Assembly: GCA_001304855.1 (NCBI GenBank)
Contig: BBZN01000030.1
Location: 1-51,732, forward strand
From: Clostridia bacterium UC5.1-1D2
GTDB lineage: Bacteria; Bacillota; Clostridia; Lachnospirales; Lachnospiraceae
DNA length: 51,732 bases
Direction: 5' to 3'
Shown: positions 38,002 to 47,285 of the stretch, one piece after another
Position numbering within the stretch: the stretch's first letter is position 1
Layout of the letters: every line of letters begins with the position of its first letter
Notes under the pieces: model-generated
What the model saw: only the letters and a program-made list of their open reading frames with translations
Database searches by the model: none
Told to the model about the DNA's origin: nothing
Made by a program: the position numbers and the translations under genes

Positions 38002-38045
38002 AAAAAAGCCGACAACCACGAGTTTTATTCTCGTTGGTTATCGGC
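38002..38045 (-). terminator. terminator after KTR gene
   Basis: GCCGACAACCACGAG (38008-38022) / CTCGTTGGTTATCGGC (38030-38045), nearly perfect, with TTTTTT on the minus strand. The stop codon of the KTR gene lies inside the stem. Confidence 0.85.
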
Positions 38046-38226
38046 TCTGCGGCTTAGCGTCTGGCGCTTTGATAACAGTCATATTCATTTGTTCAACATT
38101 GATAATTGTTTCTTGCTTGCATTTTGGACAAAAGAGAGGAAAGTTTTTAAGCTCTGTGTCCTCTCGGATTTTGTCACGGGTTTTGTTGCCACATATCGGG
38201 CATAAGAGCCACTTATCTGCACTCAC
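38038..38226 (-). CDS. cysteine-rich KTR zinc-ribbon protein
   Basis: A 62-residue protein with two CxxC knuckles: WLLCPICGNKTRDKIREDTE and FPLFCPKCKQETIINV, the Cys_rich_KTR signature. It starts at GTG 38226 behind GGAGGTGTGCC. These small zinc ribbons are common in Clostridia mobile elements beside resistance genes; the function is unknown. Confidence 0.85.
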   Translation of the reverse strand: MSADKWLLCPICGNKTRDKIREDTELKNFPLFCPKCKQETIINVEQMNMTVIKAPDAKPQSR

Positions 38227-38286
38227 GGCACACCTCCTTGCAAAATACAAGTGCATATCATTGATAAAGCCATTCGTCCGGACAAT

Positions 38287-38925
38287 TCATTGCTTTTGAA
38301 GCTCTTCAAAAAAGACTTTCAGGTGGTATCCATCTGTTGTTGCATGATGTACGGTGACAGAAAGGGGGATAGTGATTTTTCCATCACTTTCCACAAATCC
38401 GCCCGCTTCAAAACTTGGAACAAAATAATCCTTAATTCCATGATTGTGCAATGAAAAACTGTTAAAGGTAAACCACGGGATACACGATATAATATAAGCA
38501 TTTGGCAGGGGAACACCCTTAGATGATAAAATCCCGTGGCTATCTCCATGCTTTGCAGTATCCTCCAAATAGCATTTATAAAATGTTTGAAAGCTATCGT
38601 CATACTCTGTCCAAAGTAAAGATGTTGTTTTATCGTCATCATGAAACTGAGGGTAGGCAGGTGTAAGATAATCCCAATAACCTAAAACTCCATCTTGCAC
38701 GCTCATACGCAGCTCTTGTTGTTTGTTGATTGCTCTTGTAACCAAATAGAGGTAAGCAGGAAAAAACTTAATGCTGTTTGCTTTCAATGTTTTTCGCAAG
38801 ACCGTAACATCCAATGTGACATTGACCGTGTAAGTAGTTGGTGCCATTTCAGTGTAATAATAAAACTGCTGTGCCATTGCCCATGTTGCTTTATCTATTG
38901 GGGTAAAAATAGGTTCTTTCTTCAT
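38287..38925 (-). CDS. catA: type A chloramphenicol acetyltransferase-like
   Basis: A 212-residue trimeric acetyltransferase that would inactivate chloramphenicol with acetyl-CoA. The catalytic motif is HHATTDGYH near the C-terminus (consensus HHAVCDGFH). Other CAT signatures are ATWAMAQQFYYYTEMAPTTY, YLVTRAINKQQELRM and CIPWFTFNSFSLH. Length is normal. Replacement of the usual V/C by T/T in the catalytic motif places it outside the classical types, so the substrate should be taken as probable. It follows a TetR gene with a 7-bp gap. Confidence 0.88.
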   Translation of the reverse strand: MKKEPIFTPIDKATWAMAQQFYYYTEMAPTTYTVNVTLDVTVLRKTLKANSIKFFPAYLYLVTRAINKQQELRMSVQDGVLGYWDYLTPAYPQFHDDDKTTSLLWTEYDDSFQTFYKCYLEDTAKHGDSHGILSSKGVPLPNAYIISCIPWFTFNSFSLHNHGIKDYFVPSFEAGGFVESDGKITIPLSVTVHHATTDGYHLKVFFEELQKQ

Positions 38926-38932
38926 AATGTAA

Positions 38933-39514
38933 TCACCGTTCCTCCATTTTTATTGTTTCTAAAATATTGTTAAGCTGTCTTGAAATCACTTCGTCAGAAA
39001 AAGGAATAACAGCACTGGCAGTCTGCAAGCCATCCAAAAATATTACGATATGTTCTGCTTCCATTTGGAGATTACAAGGCTTAAATTCTCCACGCTGTTG
39101 ACCATATTGAAGCAATGATTTCATCATATTTACTGCAAAATCATACCTTGCATCAAGAAAAACACTTTCCACTTGCTTATTTCGCATAAATTCATAGATA
39201 GCAAGTGACAAGCCACCAGCTCCCTCGGCAATGCCCGTCCGCATTTGCTCCAAATAGTATCCCATCATCTGTATAGCCGGAACGCCTTTTTCCATAGCTT
39301 TATCCATTTCTGCTTGCCAATCGTCTTTGTCTGCTTCTAAAAGAGCAATAAAAACTTCATCTGTTGATGAAAAATGGCGATATAACCCACCTCGGCTTAG
39401 TCCTGTTGCTTCGCATAGGTCACTCATGGTAACCGCTGAAAAACCCTTTTTACAAAACTCTTTTTTTGCTATTCCTATAATTTCACTTTTTGTTCGCTCG
39501 CCTTTCTTTGGCAC
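38933..39514 (-). CDS. TetR-family repressor
   Basis: About 193 residues starting at GTG 39514 (MPKKGERTKSEIIGIAKKEF) behind AAAGGAG. TetR HTH: FCKKGFSAVTMSDLCEATGL SRGGLYRHFSS; the helical C-terminus contains MRTGIAEGAGGLSLAIYEFM. It heads a two-gene operon with the CAT-like gene and likely represses it; two palindromic operators lie upstream. An earlier ATG in frame is less likely. Confidence 0.85.
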   Translation of the reverse strand: MPKKGERTKSEIIGIAKKEFCKKGFSAVTMSDLCEATGLSRGGLYRHFSSTDEVFIALLEADKDDWQAEMDKAMEKGVPAIQMMGYYLEQMRTGIAEGAGGLSLAIYEFMRNKQVESVFLDARYDFAVNMMKSLLQYGQQRGEFKPCNLQMEAEHIVIFLDGLQTASAVIPFSDEVISRQLNNILETIKMEER

Positions 39515-39538
39515 AATTCCAACTCCTTTCATAAAAAC

Positions 39539-39576
39539 GACAACCTTGTCCTTTTTAATTATGTGACATTGTTGTC
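39539..39576. promoter_or_regulatory. TetR operator pair
   Basis: Palindromes GACAACCTTGTC (39539-39550) and GACATTGTTGTC (39565-39576), 26 bp apart, directly upstream of the tetR-cat operon. Confidence 0.7.
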
Positions 39577-39626
39577 GCTTTGTCAATAGTAGTTTTCGAT
39601 ATTTACATAATTCTCACTTTTTGGGG

Positions 39627-39976
39627 TCATTCATACCTATAAATCAACTCCACAAAAATGATTTCCTCCACCTGTGCCTTAACTGTATTCATTAAGCCCA
39701 CCCACCGCATTTGGTCAGTGGCTTTGAGCTGCTCCGTAGCACCTGCGGCTTTCGCCATTGGCGGTATCATGGTATCAAGCAAGTGTTGTGCCTGCTCGTC
39801 TACCTCATTTAGATGGGGAAACAGCTTTTCACTCAATACAAGATGATTAAATAAAGCCTGTCGGTGTTCTTGTAGGTATGTTCGCCTAAGTCTGCCGTAC
39901 TTGCCAGTGGCTTTGTTGCTTGCTCCGATAGAGCTATTTCGGGAATAATATAATCTTGCCTGTATTCTAATTTCAA
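39627..39976 (-). CDS. tnpV: TnpV-like transposon protein (one apparent frameshift)
   Basis: It starts at TTG 39976 behind AAAGGAG (LKLEYRQDYIIPEIALSEQA). It breaks at CTGGCAAGTACGG (one missing G at about 39911), then KYGRLRRTYLQEHRQALFNH and MSEKLFPHLNEVDEQAQHLL to the stop. The pattern (short N-terminal YL/IPD-type segment, YGxLRxxYL, LxxHLxDI-like) is that of TnpV of Tn4451. It lies at the right end of element B. Confidence 0.78.
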
Positions 39977-40091
39977 TACGCTACGACTCCTTTGTTTTAG
40001 GCTACTTTGCGAGCCTTTGCAGAAAGTCCAGTTGTATCGTGTCCCTGTTCGTTTTATTTTGGGCAACTGAACTCTTCACCATCAAGTGTAG

Positions 40092-41327
40092 CAGTTCTTT
40101 GCCGAGCCGCTGGAGGTTCTGGCCGTAGCTTTCCGACTGGCCCCGCGTCCGGCTCTCGGTATACATGGAGATTGTCTCTTTTCCCAGTACCTCCGAGATT
40201 TCCTTAATGGTGGAGTGCTCCCGGCCCCCGAGAAAGATAACCGAATCCATGTTTCCTAAGATGGTTTCGGAATTGTCTTTATACAGGGCCTTGCACTGGC
40301 TCATGGCCTGATAGAAAAGGCACAGGCTGATTTCCCGGGAGCGGATAACCGCCACCATTTTTTCGAGCTGCGGCACTTGCCCCGTGTTGGCGGCCTCGTC
40401 CCACAGCACCCGTACATGATGGGGGAGCCGCCCGCCGTAGACGTTATCGGCCTTCTCACAAAGCAGGTTGAACATCTGCGAGAAGGCCAGCGCCACGATA
40501 AAGTTGTAGGTGCTGTCCGTGTCGGAAATGCAGAAGAACAGCGCCGTTTTTTCGTCCCCGAGCCTGTCAAGCTCTAACTCGTCATAGCTCATAATCTCCC
40601 GGAGCTCCGCAATATCGAAGGGGGCCAGACGTGCGCCACAGCTAATCAAGATACTTTTCGCTGTCTTGCCGCTGGAAAGGCGGTACTTGGCATATTGGCG
40701 CACCGCGAAGCATTGGGGCTTGCGCTTGGCGAGGCCGTCAAACATATAATCAACGGCGTTCTTGAAACTTTCATCATCCTCCCTTACTTCCATGCTGTTA
40801 ATCATTTCGACTAACGTGTTCATGTTCCGTTCTTCCTCCGGCCCCTCAAAGACGATATAGGCCACAAGGGCGCAGTACAAAAGCGTCTCGGCTTTCGTCC
40901 AGAACTCGTCCCCCTCTTTCCCCTGTCCCTTTGTGTTGGTTATCAGGGCGTTGACGAATTTCAGCACGTCGCTCTCTGTCTTGATGTAGGCCATCGGGTT
41001 ATAGTGCATACTCTTTCGGAAGTCCACCGAATTGAACACCTTGATTTTGTAGCCCTTCCTTTTTTGCAGGAAATGGCCCACTTGGGAGAGGACGCCGCCT
41101 TTCGGATCTACGCACACATATGAGGAATGAGCTTGAAGGAGCTGCGGGGTCAGCCAGAACCGGGTCTTTCCCGAGCCGGACGAACCGATAATACAGCAGT
41201 TGAGATTTCGGGCGTTGGCCGGGATTTTTGGCCGGGTGTTCATGGTGAGAAATTCCGTCCCGGTCAATATCACGTTGTTTTCAAATTTCGGGTCTATGAA
41301 TGGGGCTATGTCTTTGGCCGTTCCCCA
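40092..41327 (-). pseudogene. virD4 coupling protein, middle fragment
   Basis: It encodes GTAKDIAPFIDPKFENNVIL, Walker A IGSSGSGKTRFWL, DPKGGVLSQVG, Walker B HVRVLWDEAANTG and the end QNLQRLGKEL. It contains the full ATPase core of the VirD4/TcpA coupling protein. It is bounded by element C at the TGG codon (41325-41327) and element B at CTG (40092-40094). The internal sequence is intact: 412 codons, in phase with both other fragments. Confidence 0.93.
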
Positions 41328-41540
41328 TGAAGCGTTTTGTCAAGTGTTATTTTTGTTTATTGACGCAAATATCCTGTTCTTTGGGAGAGGCCGGGGGCGC
41401 GGGGCGCGTAGCCCCGTAAAACCTAACGACAGCCGCCGCACCAGTGGAGCCGGTTTTGCCGTAGAATGAAGCGGACGGCGACGGGGGCGGGATTGTGAAA
41501 TCCTGTTCCCCGTTGTCGGCGGCGCAATGGTACGGCAAAA

Positions 41541-41619
41541 ATCCAGACGGTCAAGGGTTTGAGAGTGGAGATTTCGCGTCCTTTGCGAAAAATACTACTC
41601 GTCCCTTGACCGTCTGGAT
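41541..41619. other. long inverted repeat, oriT-like, at left end of element C
   Basis: Perfect 17-bp arms ATCCAGACGGTCAAGGG (41541-41557) and CCCTTGACCGTCTGGAT (41603-41619), with an inner TTTCGC/GCGAAA hairpin. The GGTCAAGGG end matches the ICE repeat at 49853-49861. The region 41328-41720 has no gene. Confidence 0.6.
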
Positions 41620-41720
41620 AGTCGAAACAGATATGAAACGCCGATTGTTTTCGGCGGAGAGATGTGCTATACTTGGATAAATGAACTAATCGACAAACTG
41701 AAATTTGGTAGGGAGAAAAA

Positions 41721-42281
41721 ATGGAAAAAAGGTTATCTGAAATGAGTTTAGCAGAATTATGGAAGCTATTTCCTATCTGTTTAGTAGAGAATCAGCCTTG
41801 TTGGAAAGAATGGTATTCTGATGAAGAAAATTTTTTAAAAGATAGACTTCCTAAAATAGAGAGAATAAGTCATATAGGAAGCACAGCGATTAGCTCTATT
41901 TGGGCCAAGCCAATTATTGATATTCTCGTGGAAATTCCAAAAGATTATAAGTTGTCAGATTACAAAAAATTGATTGTGAATAGTGGCTATATTTGTATGT
42001 CTGAAACTTCCAATAGAATTTCTTTTAACAAGGGATATACAGAGAAGGGATTTGCTGAGAGAGTATTTCATCTGCATTTAAGGTCCAGTGGAGATAATGA
42101 TGAATTGTATTTTAGAGATTATCTCATTGAGCATACAAATATTGCAATCGAATACGAAAAAATGAAATTGAAATTATGGAAAGAATATGAATTTAATAGA
42201 GATGGATATACAAATGCTAAAGCTGATTTCATTCAAAAGTATACAGAAAAAGCAAAGCTGAAATATGGAGATAGATATTAA
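41721..42281 (+). CDS. GrpB-family (UPF0157) protein
   Basis: A 186-residue protein with the GrpB nucleotidyltransferase-like signature SHIGSTAISSIWAKPIIDIL VEIP and later ERVFHLHL and YLIEHTNIAIEYEKMKLKLW. It starts at the ATG at 41721 behind a TAGGGAGAAAAA site. It is AT-rich, on the opposite strand to the rest of element C, and so a likely cargo gene. Biochemical role unclear. Confidence 0.88.
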   Translation: MEKRLSEMSLAELWKLFPICLVENQPCWKEWYSDEENFLKDRLPKIERISHIGSTAISSIWAKPIIDILVEIPKDYKLSDYKKLIVNSGYICMSETSNRISFNKGYTEKGFAERVFHLHLRSSGDNDELYFRDYLIEHTNIAIEYEKMKLKLWKEYEFNRDGYTNAKADFIQKYTEKAKLKYGDRY

Positions 42282-42361
42282 AAATTTCCCATTTATCGGG
42301 CTAATTCAAAACTCAAAACCGGGCGGCGGAGTAGACGTAGGCTATCCCGCCGCCCGGGTCT

Positions 42362-43767
42362 TTAGTATTCCATGTCCTGCTCTCTGCGCGGTTGCCGTTC
42401 CCGCTGTTCCTGCCGCAAGATATTGTAAACGCTCCTGCGGATTTGTTCGGCTTCCTTAACCTCGTCTTTGAGGACAAGATACCGTTGATTGAGCGTTTTC
42501 CGTTCGGCGGTCAGCTTCGCATACTCCGCTTTCCACGCCTTTGTCGGTAGGGTGGTCTTGCCGTTCATCACGTCTTTAAGATAGCTGTGCGCCGCCGCGA
42601 ATAAGGCTTGCTCTGTATCCGTCAGCGGCTTTTTACCCTTGTACTTCATGTAAATGTCAACCTGCTCGATATGTTTTTTAAGCGTCGCCAAACGCCGTTC
42701 AATGGGTTTCAGCTTATCCCGAATATCCATCTGCTCCCCAATCATGGACGAAAACTTTTCATCAAGTCCAGCCATGTCCATGATGTTGTTGGCGGTCAGG
42801 AAGTTCAGCATATTCGCCGCGTCTTTGAGGTTATAAAGCGATTGCGAATAGCCGGATTTCCCCGCCTGTGCCTTGCGCCTTAGAATCTCCTGAATGTAGT
42901 CCGCAAGGGTGGGCGGCTCGGTGCTGGCGGCTTCTTCTTTCAGCCAGTCCCGCAACTTCCTGATACGCGCCTTTAGCTGGCGCAACTTCTGATTTGTAAC
43001 CTCGATTTCCCGGTTGAGGTCGCCGCGCTCGGTGCGTATGCCGCGCTTCTCCATCTGGAAAGCGGCAACGCCTAAATGGACGGTGGGGATTTGGTCTTTC
43101 CCCTGCCGCGCATAGGAACGGTGGTCTATGCGTTCGGTATGGTTGCCGCGCTCCAATGCGGAATTGACGCAATCCGCCCATGCCGCCCGCCATTCCTCGG
43201 CTTTGGTCTGCTCGTTCCAGTCGGTAGCCGGAATGGACTTGCATTTGTATTGACGCTTTTTCGGGTCATAGATTTTGTTCCCGTCCCTGTCAAGAATGTA
43301 CTCTTTTTCTGTTTCGTTCCCCACTCGCCGCCCTGCTCAAAGGGGCGCATGGTCAGCATGATATGAGCGTGAGGGTTCCCGCCGTTCTTGTCGTGTATGC
43401 AGATGTCGGCGCACATTCCCGCCGCCACAAAATGCCGGTTGACGTACTCGCGGACAAGGGAAATGTTCTGCTCCCGCGTCAATTCCACGGGCAAGGCTAA
43501 TTCAATCTCCCGCGCAAGTTGGGCGTTCCTGGCTTTCTCGATTTTCTCCACGGCGTTCCACAAAACGGCTCTGTCTGTAAAACCGGCGGGGGCATGGTCG
43601 GGCAGTAAAATCTCGGTGTAGACTACGCCGCCCTTGCGGGTGTAGTCGTGAATGGTTCCGTCATATTCGCTTGTGATTTTCTCGCCCGCCCGGTATGCGG
43701 CGGCGGCAACGGCAGACCGCCCCTTGCCCCGGCTGATGATTTTAATACTGCAACGATAAATCGCCAC
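42362..43767 (-). CDS. mobA: MobA/MobL (MobQ-type) relaxase of element C (one apparent frameshift)
   Basis: MAIYRCSIKIISRGKGRSAV AAAAYRAGEK is the classic MobA/MobL start, with NPHAHIMLTMRPFEQGG as the histidine motif. The frame breaks in GTGGGGAACG at about 43320; one extra G joins GGEWG to NETEKEYILDRDGNKIYDPK. A helical C-terminal domain runs to the stop, total about 468 residues. It belongs to a different relaxase class from those of the ICE and elements A and B. Confidence 0.9.
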
Positions 43768-43850
43768 GCGCCGCGCTCCTTTCTTTTCGGGTTGAATGTG
43801 TGCCGGTTTCTTGATATAATTTTTATCAAACTAAAGATTGGAGGATTCTA

Positions 43851-44204
43851 ATGGATAACAGTTTTATAGAGGTTGCTATATATCAGGTTAAGCCTACAAA
43901 GGTTCAAGAATTTGAAAACTTGCTTAACGGGGTTGTTGCTACCCAAAGAGAGCAAACGGGGCTATTAGATTTGAAATACGTTAAAAGAGAATACAATATT
44001 GACTATGAACAAATTAGAGAGGGGCTTCCACCTCACAAACTTACTAAAATCGTAAAGTGCGTAAAGTATATTCTCATATGGGAATTTGACACAAAGGAGA
44101 ATTACGGAAAAGCCCTGCAATCCCTTTATCAAAAATACGATAAGGAGATTAACCGCTGTCTGATTTCTCCACACGATAAATTACTTGGTGGGCGTATTTA
44201 CTAA
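43851..44204 (+). CDS. dimeric alpha/beta-barrel-like protein, unknown
   Basis: A 117-residue protein (MDNSFIEVAIYQVKPTKVQE FENLL) whose strand-helix pattern resembles antibiotic-biosynthesis-monooxygenase-type barrels, with KYILIWEFDTKENYGKALQS later. It starts behind TTGGAGGATTCTA. It is transcribed opposite to the relaxase and AT-rich, so probably cargo. Assignment to the fold is tentative. Confidence 0.6.
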   Translation: MDNSFIEVAIYQVKPTKVQEFENLLNGVVATQREQTGLLDLKYVKREYNIDYEQIREGLPPHKLTKIVKCVKYILIWEFDTKENYGKALQSLYQKYDKEINRCLISPHDKLLGGRIY

Positions 44205-44213
44205 AGCCGTTTC

Positions 44214-44308
44214 TTTTGTGCCGGTAGGCACAAAACGCCCGCGGCAGGCGCGCACTTATATACCACATTCATGTGGTATATAAGTGCGCCCTTGCTCTAA
44301 AGCAAGGG
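44214..44308. other. three consecutive hairpins in element C
   Basis: TTTTGTGCC/GGCACAAAA (44214-44222, 44227-44235). Next is a 19-bp perfect palindrome with a 2-bp spacer (44250-44268 / 44271-44289; arm begins GCGCACTTATATACC). Last is CCTTGCT/AGCAAGG (about 44292-44308). They occupy the gap between the barrel-like gene and the DUF3847 gene: a bidirectional terminator, or an origin. Confidence 0.7.
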
Positions 44309-44324
44309 TAGGGGCGCAAGCCCG

Positions 44325-44720
44325 TTACCCTTGTGCCGCGTCCACGTCTGCGTCCCCGTCCTCGCGGCTCTCCTGTGCCGTATGGGCGGCTTTTGCGGCG
44401 GGGTGGGGGTCAGACTGTGCCGCCGGTTCCGCGCCCTTTACGGCGGCTGTGGCGGCGTTCTGGGCGGTCAGTTCGTCCAGTATGCGGCGGCTGTGTTCGG
44501 CGGCTACGGTTTGCTCTAAAAAGGTTTTGAATTGCTCGTCCGTCAAAGTGATGGTGTCGGGTAGCATACTTTCAAAAAGCCCCATGCGCCGGCATAGCCG
44601 CTTTGTCCTGTCCCTGCGCTCCTGTGCTTTCTGTTCCTGCACTAACTGTCTGCGCCGGTTTTCAAGCTGTCGGATTTCTTCTTCAATGCTGGTGATTTTC
44701 TCGGTCTTGGTCTTTGCCAT
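44325..44720 (-). CDS. DUF3847-like coiled-coil protein
   Basis: A 131-residue protein (MAKTKTEKITSIEEEIRQLE) with a coiled coil and a basic RDRTKRLCRRMGLFESMLPD segment, then ITLTDEQFKTFLEQTVA and an alanine-rich tail. This DUF3847 pattern is regular in MobQ-type mobilizable elements and lies upstream of the relaxase. It is possibly a relaxosome or plasmid-copy accessory protein. Confidence 0.75.
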   Translation of the reverse strand: MAKTKTEKITSIEEEIRQLENRRRQLVQEQKAQERRDRTKRLCRRMGLFESMLPDTITLTDEQFKTFLEQTVAAEHSRRILDELTAQNAATAAVKGAEPAAQSDPHPAAKAAHTAQESREDGDADVDAAQG

Positions 44721-44837
44721 ATGTCAAACGCTCCTTTCAGTTTTTGGGAATGGAAGGGATAGGAAGGGAATTGAACGGAACGCAAAAAGCGACTTGCCCT
44801 TTTCTTTGTGAACAAGCCGCTTTTCGCGTTTCTGTAT

Positions 44838-45005
44838 TCATGTCGTTTCCTCGGTAGCTATCACTTTCAGCAGCTTATCTTGGAATGTTTCCGCGCTGTC
44901 GTGGTTGAAAAATATCTCGGTGATAAAGGTCTGGTTGTTTATCCGCGTTGTCAGAATGCCGTCCGGCTTTCGGGGCGCGTCCGGCGTTTCGGTGGTCTTT
45001 GTCAT
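44838..45005 (-). CDS. tnpW: TnpW-like small protein of element C
   Basis: A 55-residue frame MTKTTETPDAPRKPDGILTT RINNQTFITEIFFNHDSAET, ending LLKVIATEETT. It matches the strand-strand-helix layout of the TnpW-like proteins at 20187 and 32780 (ILTTRI..QTFITEIFF compared with EIRMGNSVLVVSGFF). The start follows GGAGAGATTGC. Confidence 0.75.
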   Translation of the reverse strand: MTKTTETPDAPRKPDGILTTRINNQTFITEIFFNHDSAETFQDKLLKVIATEETT

Positions 45006-45086
45006 GCAATCTCTCCTTTCGGTTTTTGCAACAAAAAAGAGATTCCCAATGATTAGGAAACCTCTTTTTGCGGCGGGTATTCAGTT

Positions 45087-46936
45087 TTATTGTGCGGGTC
45101 GCAGGGTGGCCTGTGCCTTTTTTCTCGCCCTGTATTCTCTGGCTTTCATGCGTTCATACTCGCGGTGCTGTTCGAGATTTTTGGCTCTGTATTCTTTGGA
45201 ATAAGCCCGATGATAGGCGCGGCTTTTTTCTTTTTTGGCTTCTTCGATTTCTTCCCTCATGCGCTTACATTCCTGTTCGCTCGGCTCCATCTGCTCGGTC
45301 AGTTCGTTTTCAAACTTGCCAATATAGTTAAAATACACTTCCACGCGCTGGACGGCGTATCTCGCCCCTTTTACATCACGCTCATGCACAACAATCTTAC
45401 TGATAAACTCATTGATGGCGGTGGGGGTGACTTCCTCAAAATCGCAATAGCTTTCCACCAGACGGATAAACTTTTTTGCCCGCTGGCTCTGATTTTCGCG
45501 CTCCGACAAATGCGCCCGTATTTCTTCCAGTTCTTTTTTCAGCGGGTAATATTCCTCTGCGTACTTTTGCGATAGCTGTTCATACCGATCCGGCTCGATG
45601 GCGCCGAGGGCGTTGTCCTCATACAGCTTATCCATGACCTTTTCAATCTGTTCCAGCCTGTGCGTTATCTGTGGGATGCGTTTCTGCTGTTTCTTCATTT
45701 CTTCCGTCTGCCCTTTGGCAAGGCTGTTCTTCACCAACGCTTCAAATCCGGCTCTGTCGGCTAAGGAATACTGTGCTATCTTCCGTAAAACTTCCGCTAT
45801 GTTCTGCATGACAATATCCACATCAACACGGTGCGGTGAATGGCATTTAGGGTGCCTGGCTTTTCCTTTGGCGTACTCACTGCAATAGGTGACATAGTGA
45901 TTGCCGTCGTCTTTGCGGATAGTGCGAATGTGCATTTTCGTACCGCAATCTTTACAATACATCAGACCGGAAAGCGGGTGAATGTAACCGTCCCCGTTGG
46001 GTCTTTTCACTGGCGCGTCTGCAAGTATGCGCTGTACGTTTTCAAAGGTGGCGCGGTCGATAATCGGCTCATGCACGTTTTCGATTATCTGCCACTGGCT
46101 TTTATCAACGTAGCTGGAATGTTTATCCCTGTAATGCTTGGCGGTTTTGAAATTGACTACATCGCCGCAATACTCCTGTCTTGTGAGAATGTGGGTCAAG
46201 GTAGCCTTGTTCCAGTTATACCGGTTTTCCTCATTCAACTGTCTGCTTTTCGCCGTCCCCCTGTCGTGCTGTTTCAAGTAAAAGGTCGGGGTTAGGATTT
46301 GCTCATTTTTCAGATAAACGGCAATCTGGTTTCGGTTTTTCCCGTCCATGAAAAGGCGGAAAATCAAGCGGACAACTTCGGCGGCTTCTTCGTCTATTAT
46401 CCAAAAATCTTTATTGTTTGGGTCTTTGACATATCCGTATGGGGCTTCTGTGGCAATGGGCTTTCCGCTGGTTCCTTTTGTTTTTAATGCCTGTTTTTAC
46501 TTTCTTGCTGATGTCCCTTGCGTACCACTCTGACATGATATTGATGAACGGCGCAAACTCCAATGTGCTTGGCTCCGCGCTGTCTATGCTGTTATTGATT
46601 GCGATAAACCGCACGTTGTTTCTGCGGAATATTTCCATCGCGTTTCCCACTTGGAGATAGTCGCGCCCCCATCGCGTCATGTCTTTCATGATGACAATGC
46701 CGACTTTGCCGTTTTCTACATCGTCCATCATTTGAACATAGGCGGAACGGTCAAAAAATCTGCCGCTTTCATCGTCGTCGATATAGTGCTTGATGTTCGT
46801 CAATTTTTGCTCTCTGGCGTATCGCTCTAAAAAATCTTCTGGTTCTGTATGCTATTACTTTCGCCGCCGTCCCTGTCCTCGTCACCAACTGAAAGGCGGG
46901 AGTATAGCGCGGTAATCTTGCTGTATTGGTGGTTCA
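45087..46936 (-). CDS. serine recombinase of element C (two apparent frameshifts)
   Basis: MNHQYSKITALYSRLSVGDE DRDGGESNS has the catalytic Ser in GESNSIQNQ. A T6 run at about 46838 has lost one T (KIFLERYAREQKL). Then GIVIMKDMTRWGRDYLQVGN, an extra A at about 46470 (KTGIKNKGTSGKP), recombinase domain, zinc ribbon (LMYCKDCGTKMHIR), and a long charged coiled-coil end. The total is about 615 residues. Its ATG is only 52 bp inside the element, directly downstream of the virD4 5' fragment on the same strand, so virD4 transcripts would read into it. Confidence 0.88.
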
Positions 46937-46988
46937 TGGCGTTTCCCCCTCGTCTATATAGTTTGCCTTGCAGTTGTTATTATGCACT

Positions 46989-47285
46989 CCAGCGGGCCGA
47001 ACCGTATTCCACGTCCTTCCTGAATTTCTTTGCGTTCTTCACTTTGTTGTAGACCACCAGCCGGAGCGCCACGGCCCCCACAAGGCCCACCAGCAAATCG
47101 AAACCAGCGAGGCCCGGCGCTATTGTCCCGAAGGCCGGGCCTATGGTTTTCATCATGCCTATGAGCTTCGCGCCGAAGTCCGCACCTGCCGCAAGGCGGT
47201 ACGCCTCCCCGAGCTTACAGAAGAACCAGAATATAAACAGGTACGGGAGGTTGGGAACCACATATTTTTTGATTTTGGCGTTCAC
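46989..47285 (-). pseudogene. virD4 coupling protein, 5' fragment
   Basis: MNAKIKKYVVPNLPYLFIFW FFCKLGEAYRL, second membrane helix around GLAGFDLLVGLVGAVALRLV, then FRKDVEYGSARW: the membrane anchor and start of the coupling protein. It is cut after the TGG codon (46989-46991) by element C. With the other fragments it gives 99 + 411 + 97 codons in one frame. The ATG overlaps the PcfB stop. Confidence 0.92.

Larger units (their letters stand above)
28661..40091. mobile_element. element B: Tn4451-like mobilizable element with cat, inserted in virD4
   Basis: 11.4 kb bounded by the CTG codon duplication in virD4. It carries a serine recombinase, TnpW- and TnpV-like proteins, toprim primase, relaxase, MobC, RepA-like ATPase, two sigma-like genes, a TetR-CAT pair and a kinase cargo. 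It is AT-richer than the backbone and contains no ICE palindrome. Confidence 0.9.
41328..46988. mobile_element. element C: small mobilizable element inserted in virD4
   Basis: 5.66 kb bounded by a duplicated TGG (CCA on the plus strand at 41325-41327 and 46989-46991). It carries a GrpB-like cargo gene, MobQ-type relaxase, DUF3847 protein, TnpW-like protein and serine recombinase. Its GC content is closer to the backbone than that of B. It contains no ICE palindrome. Confidence 0.9.

Noticed and set aside
28676..40088. TCAAGTG present near both ends of element B as the true attachment core
   Set aside because: Joining virD4 at that sequence puts the 3' fragment out of frame, whereas joining at CTG restores the family sequence exactly.
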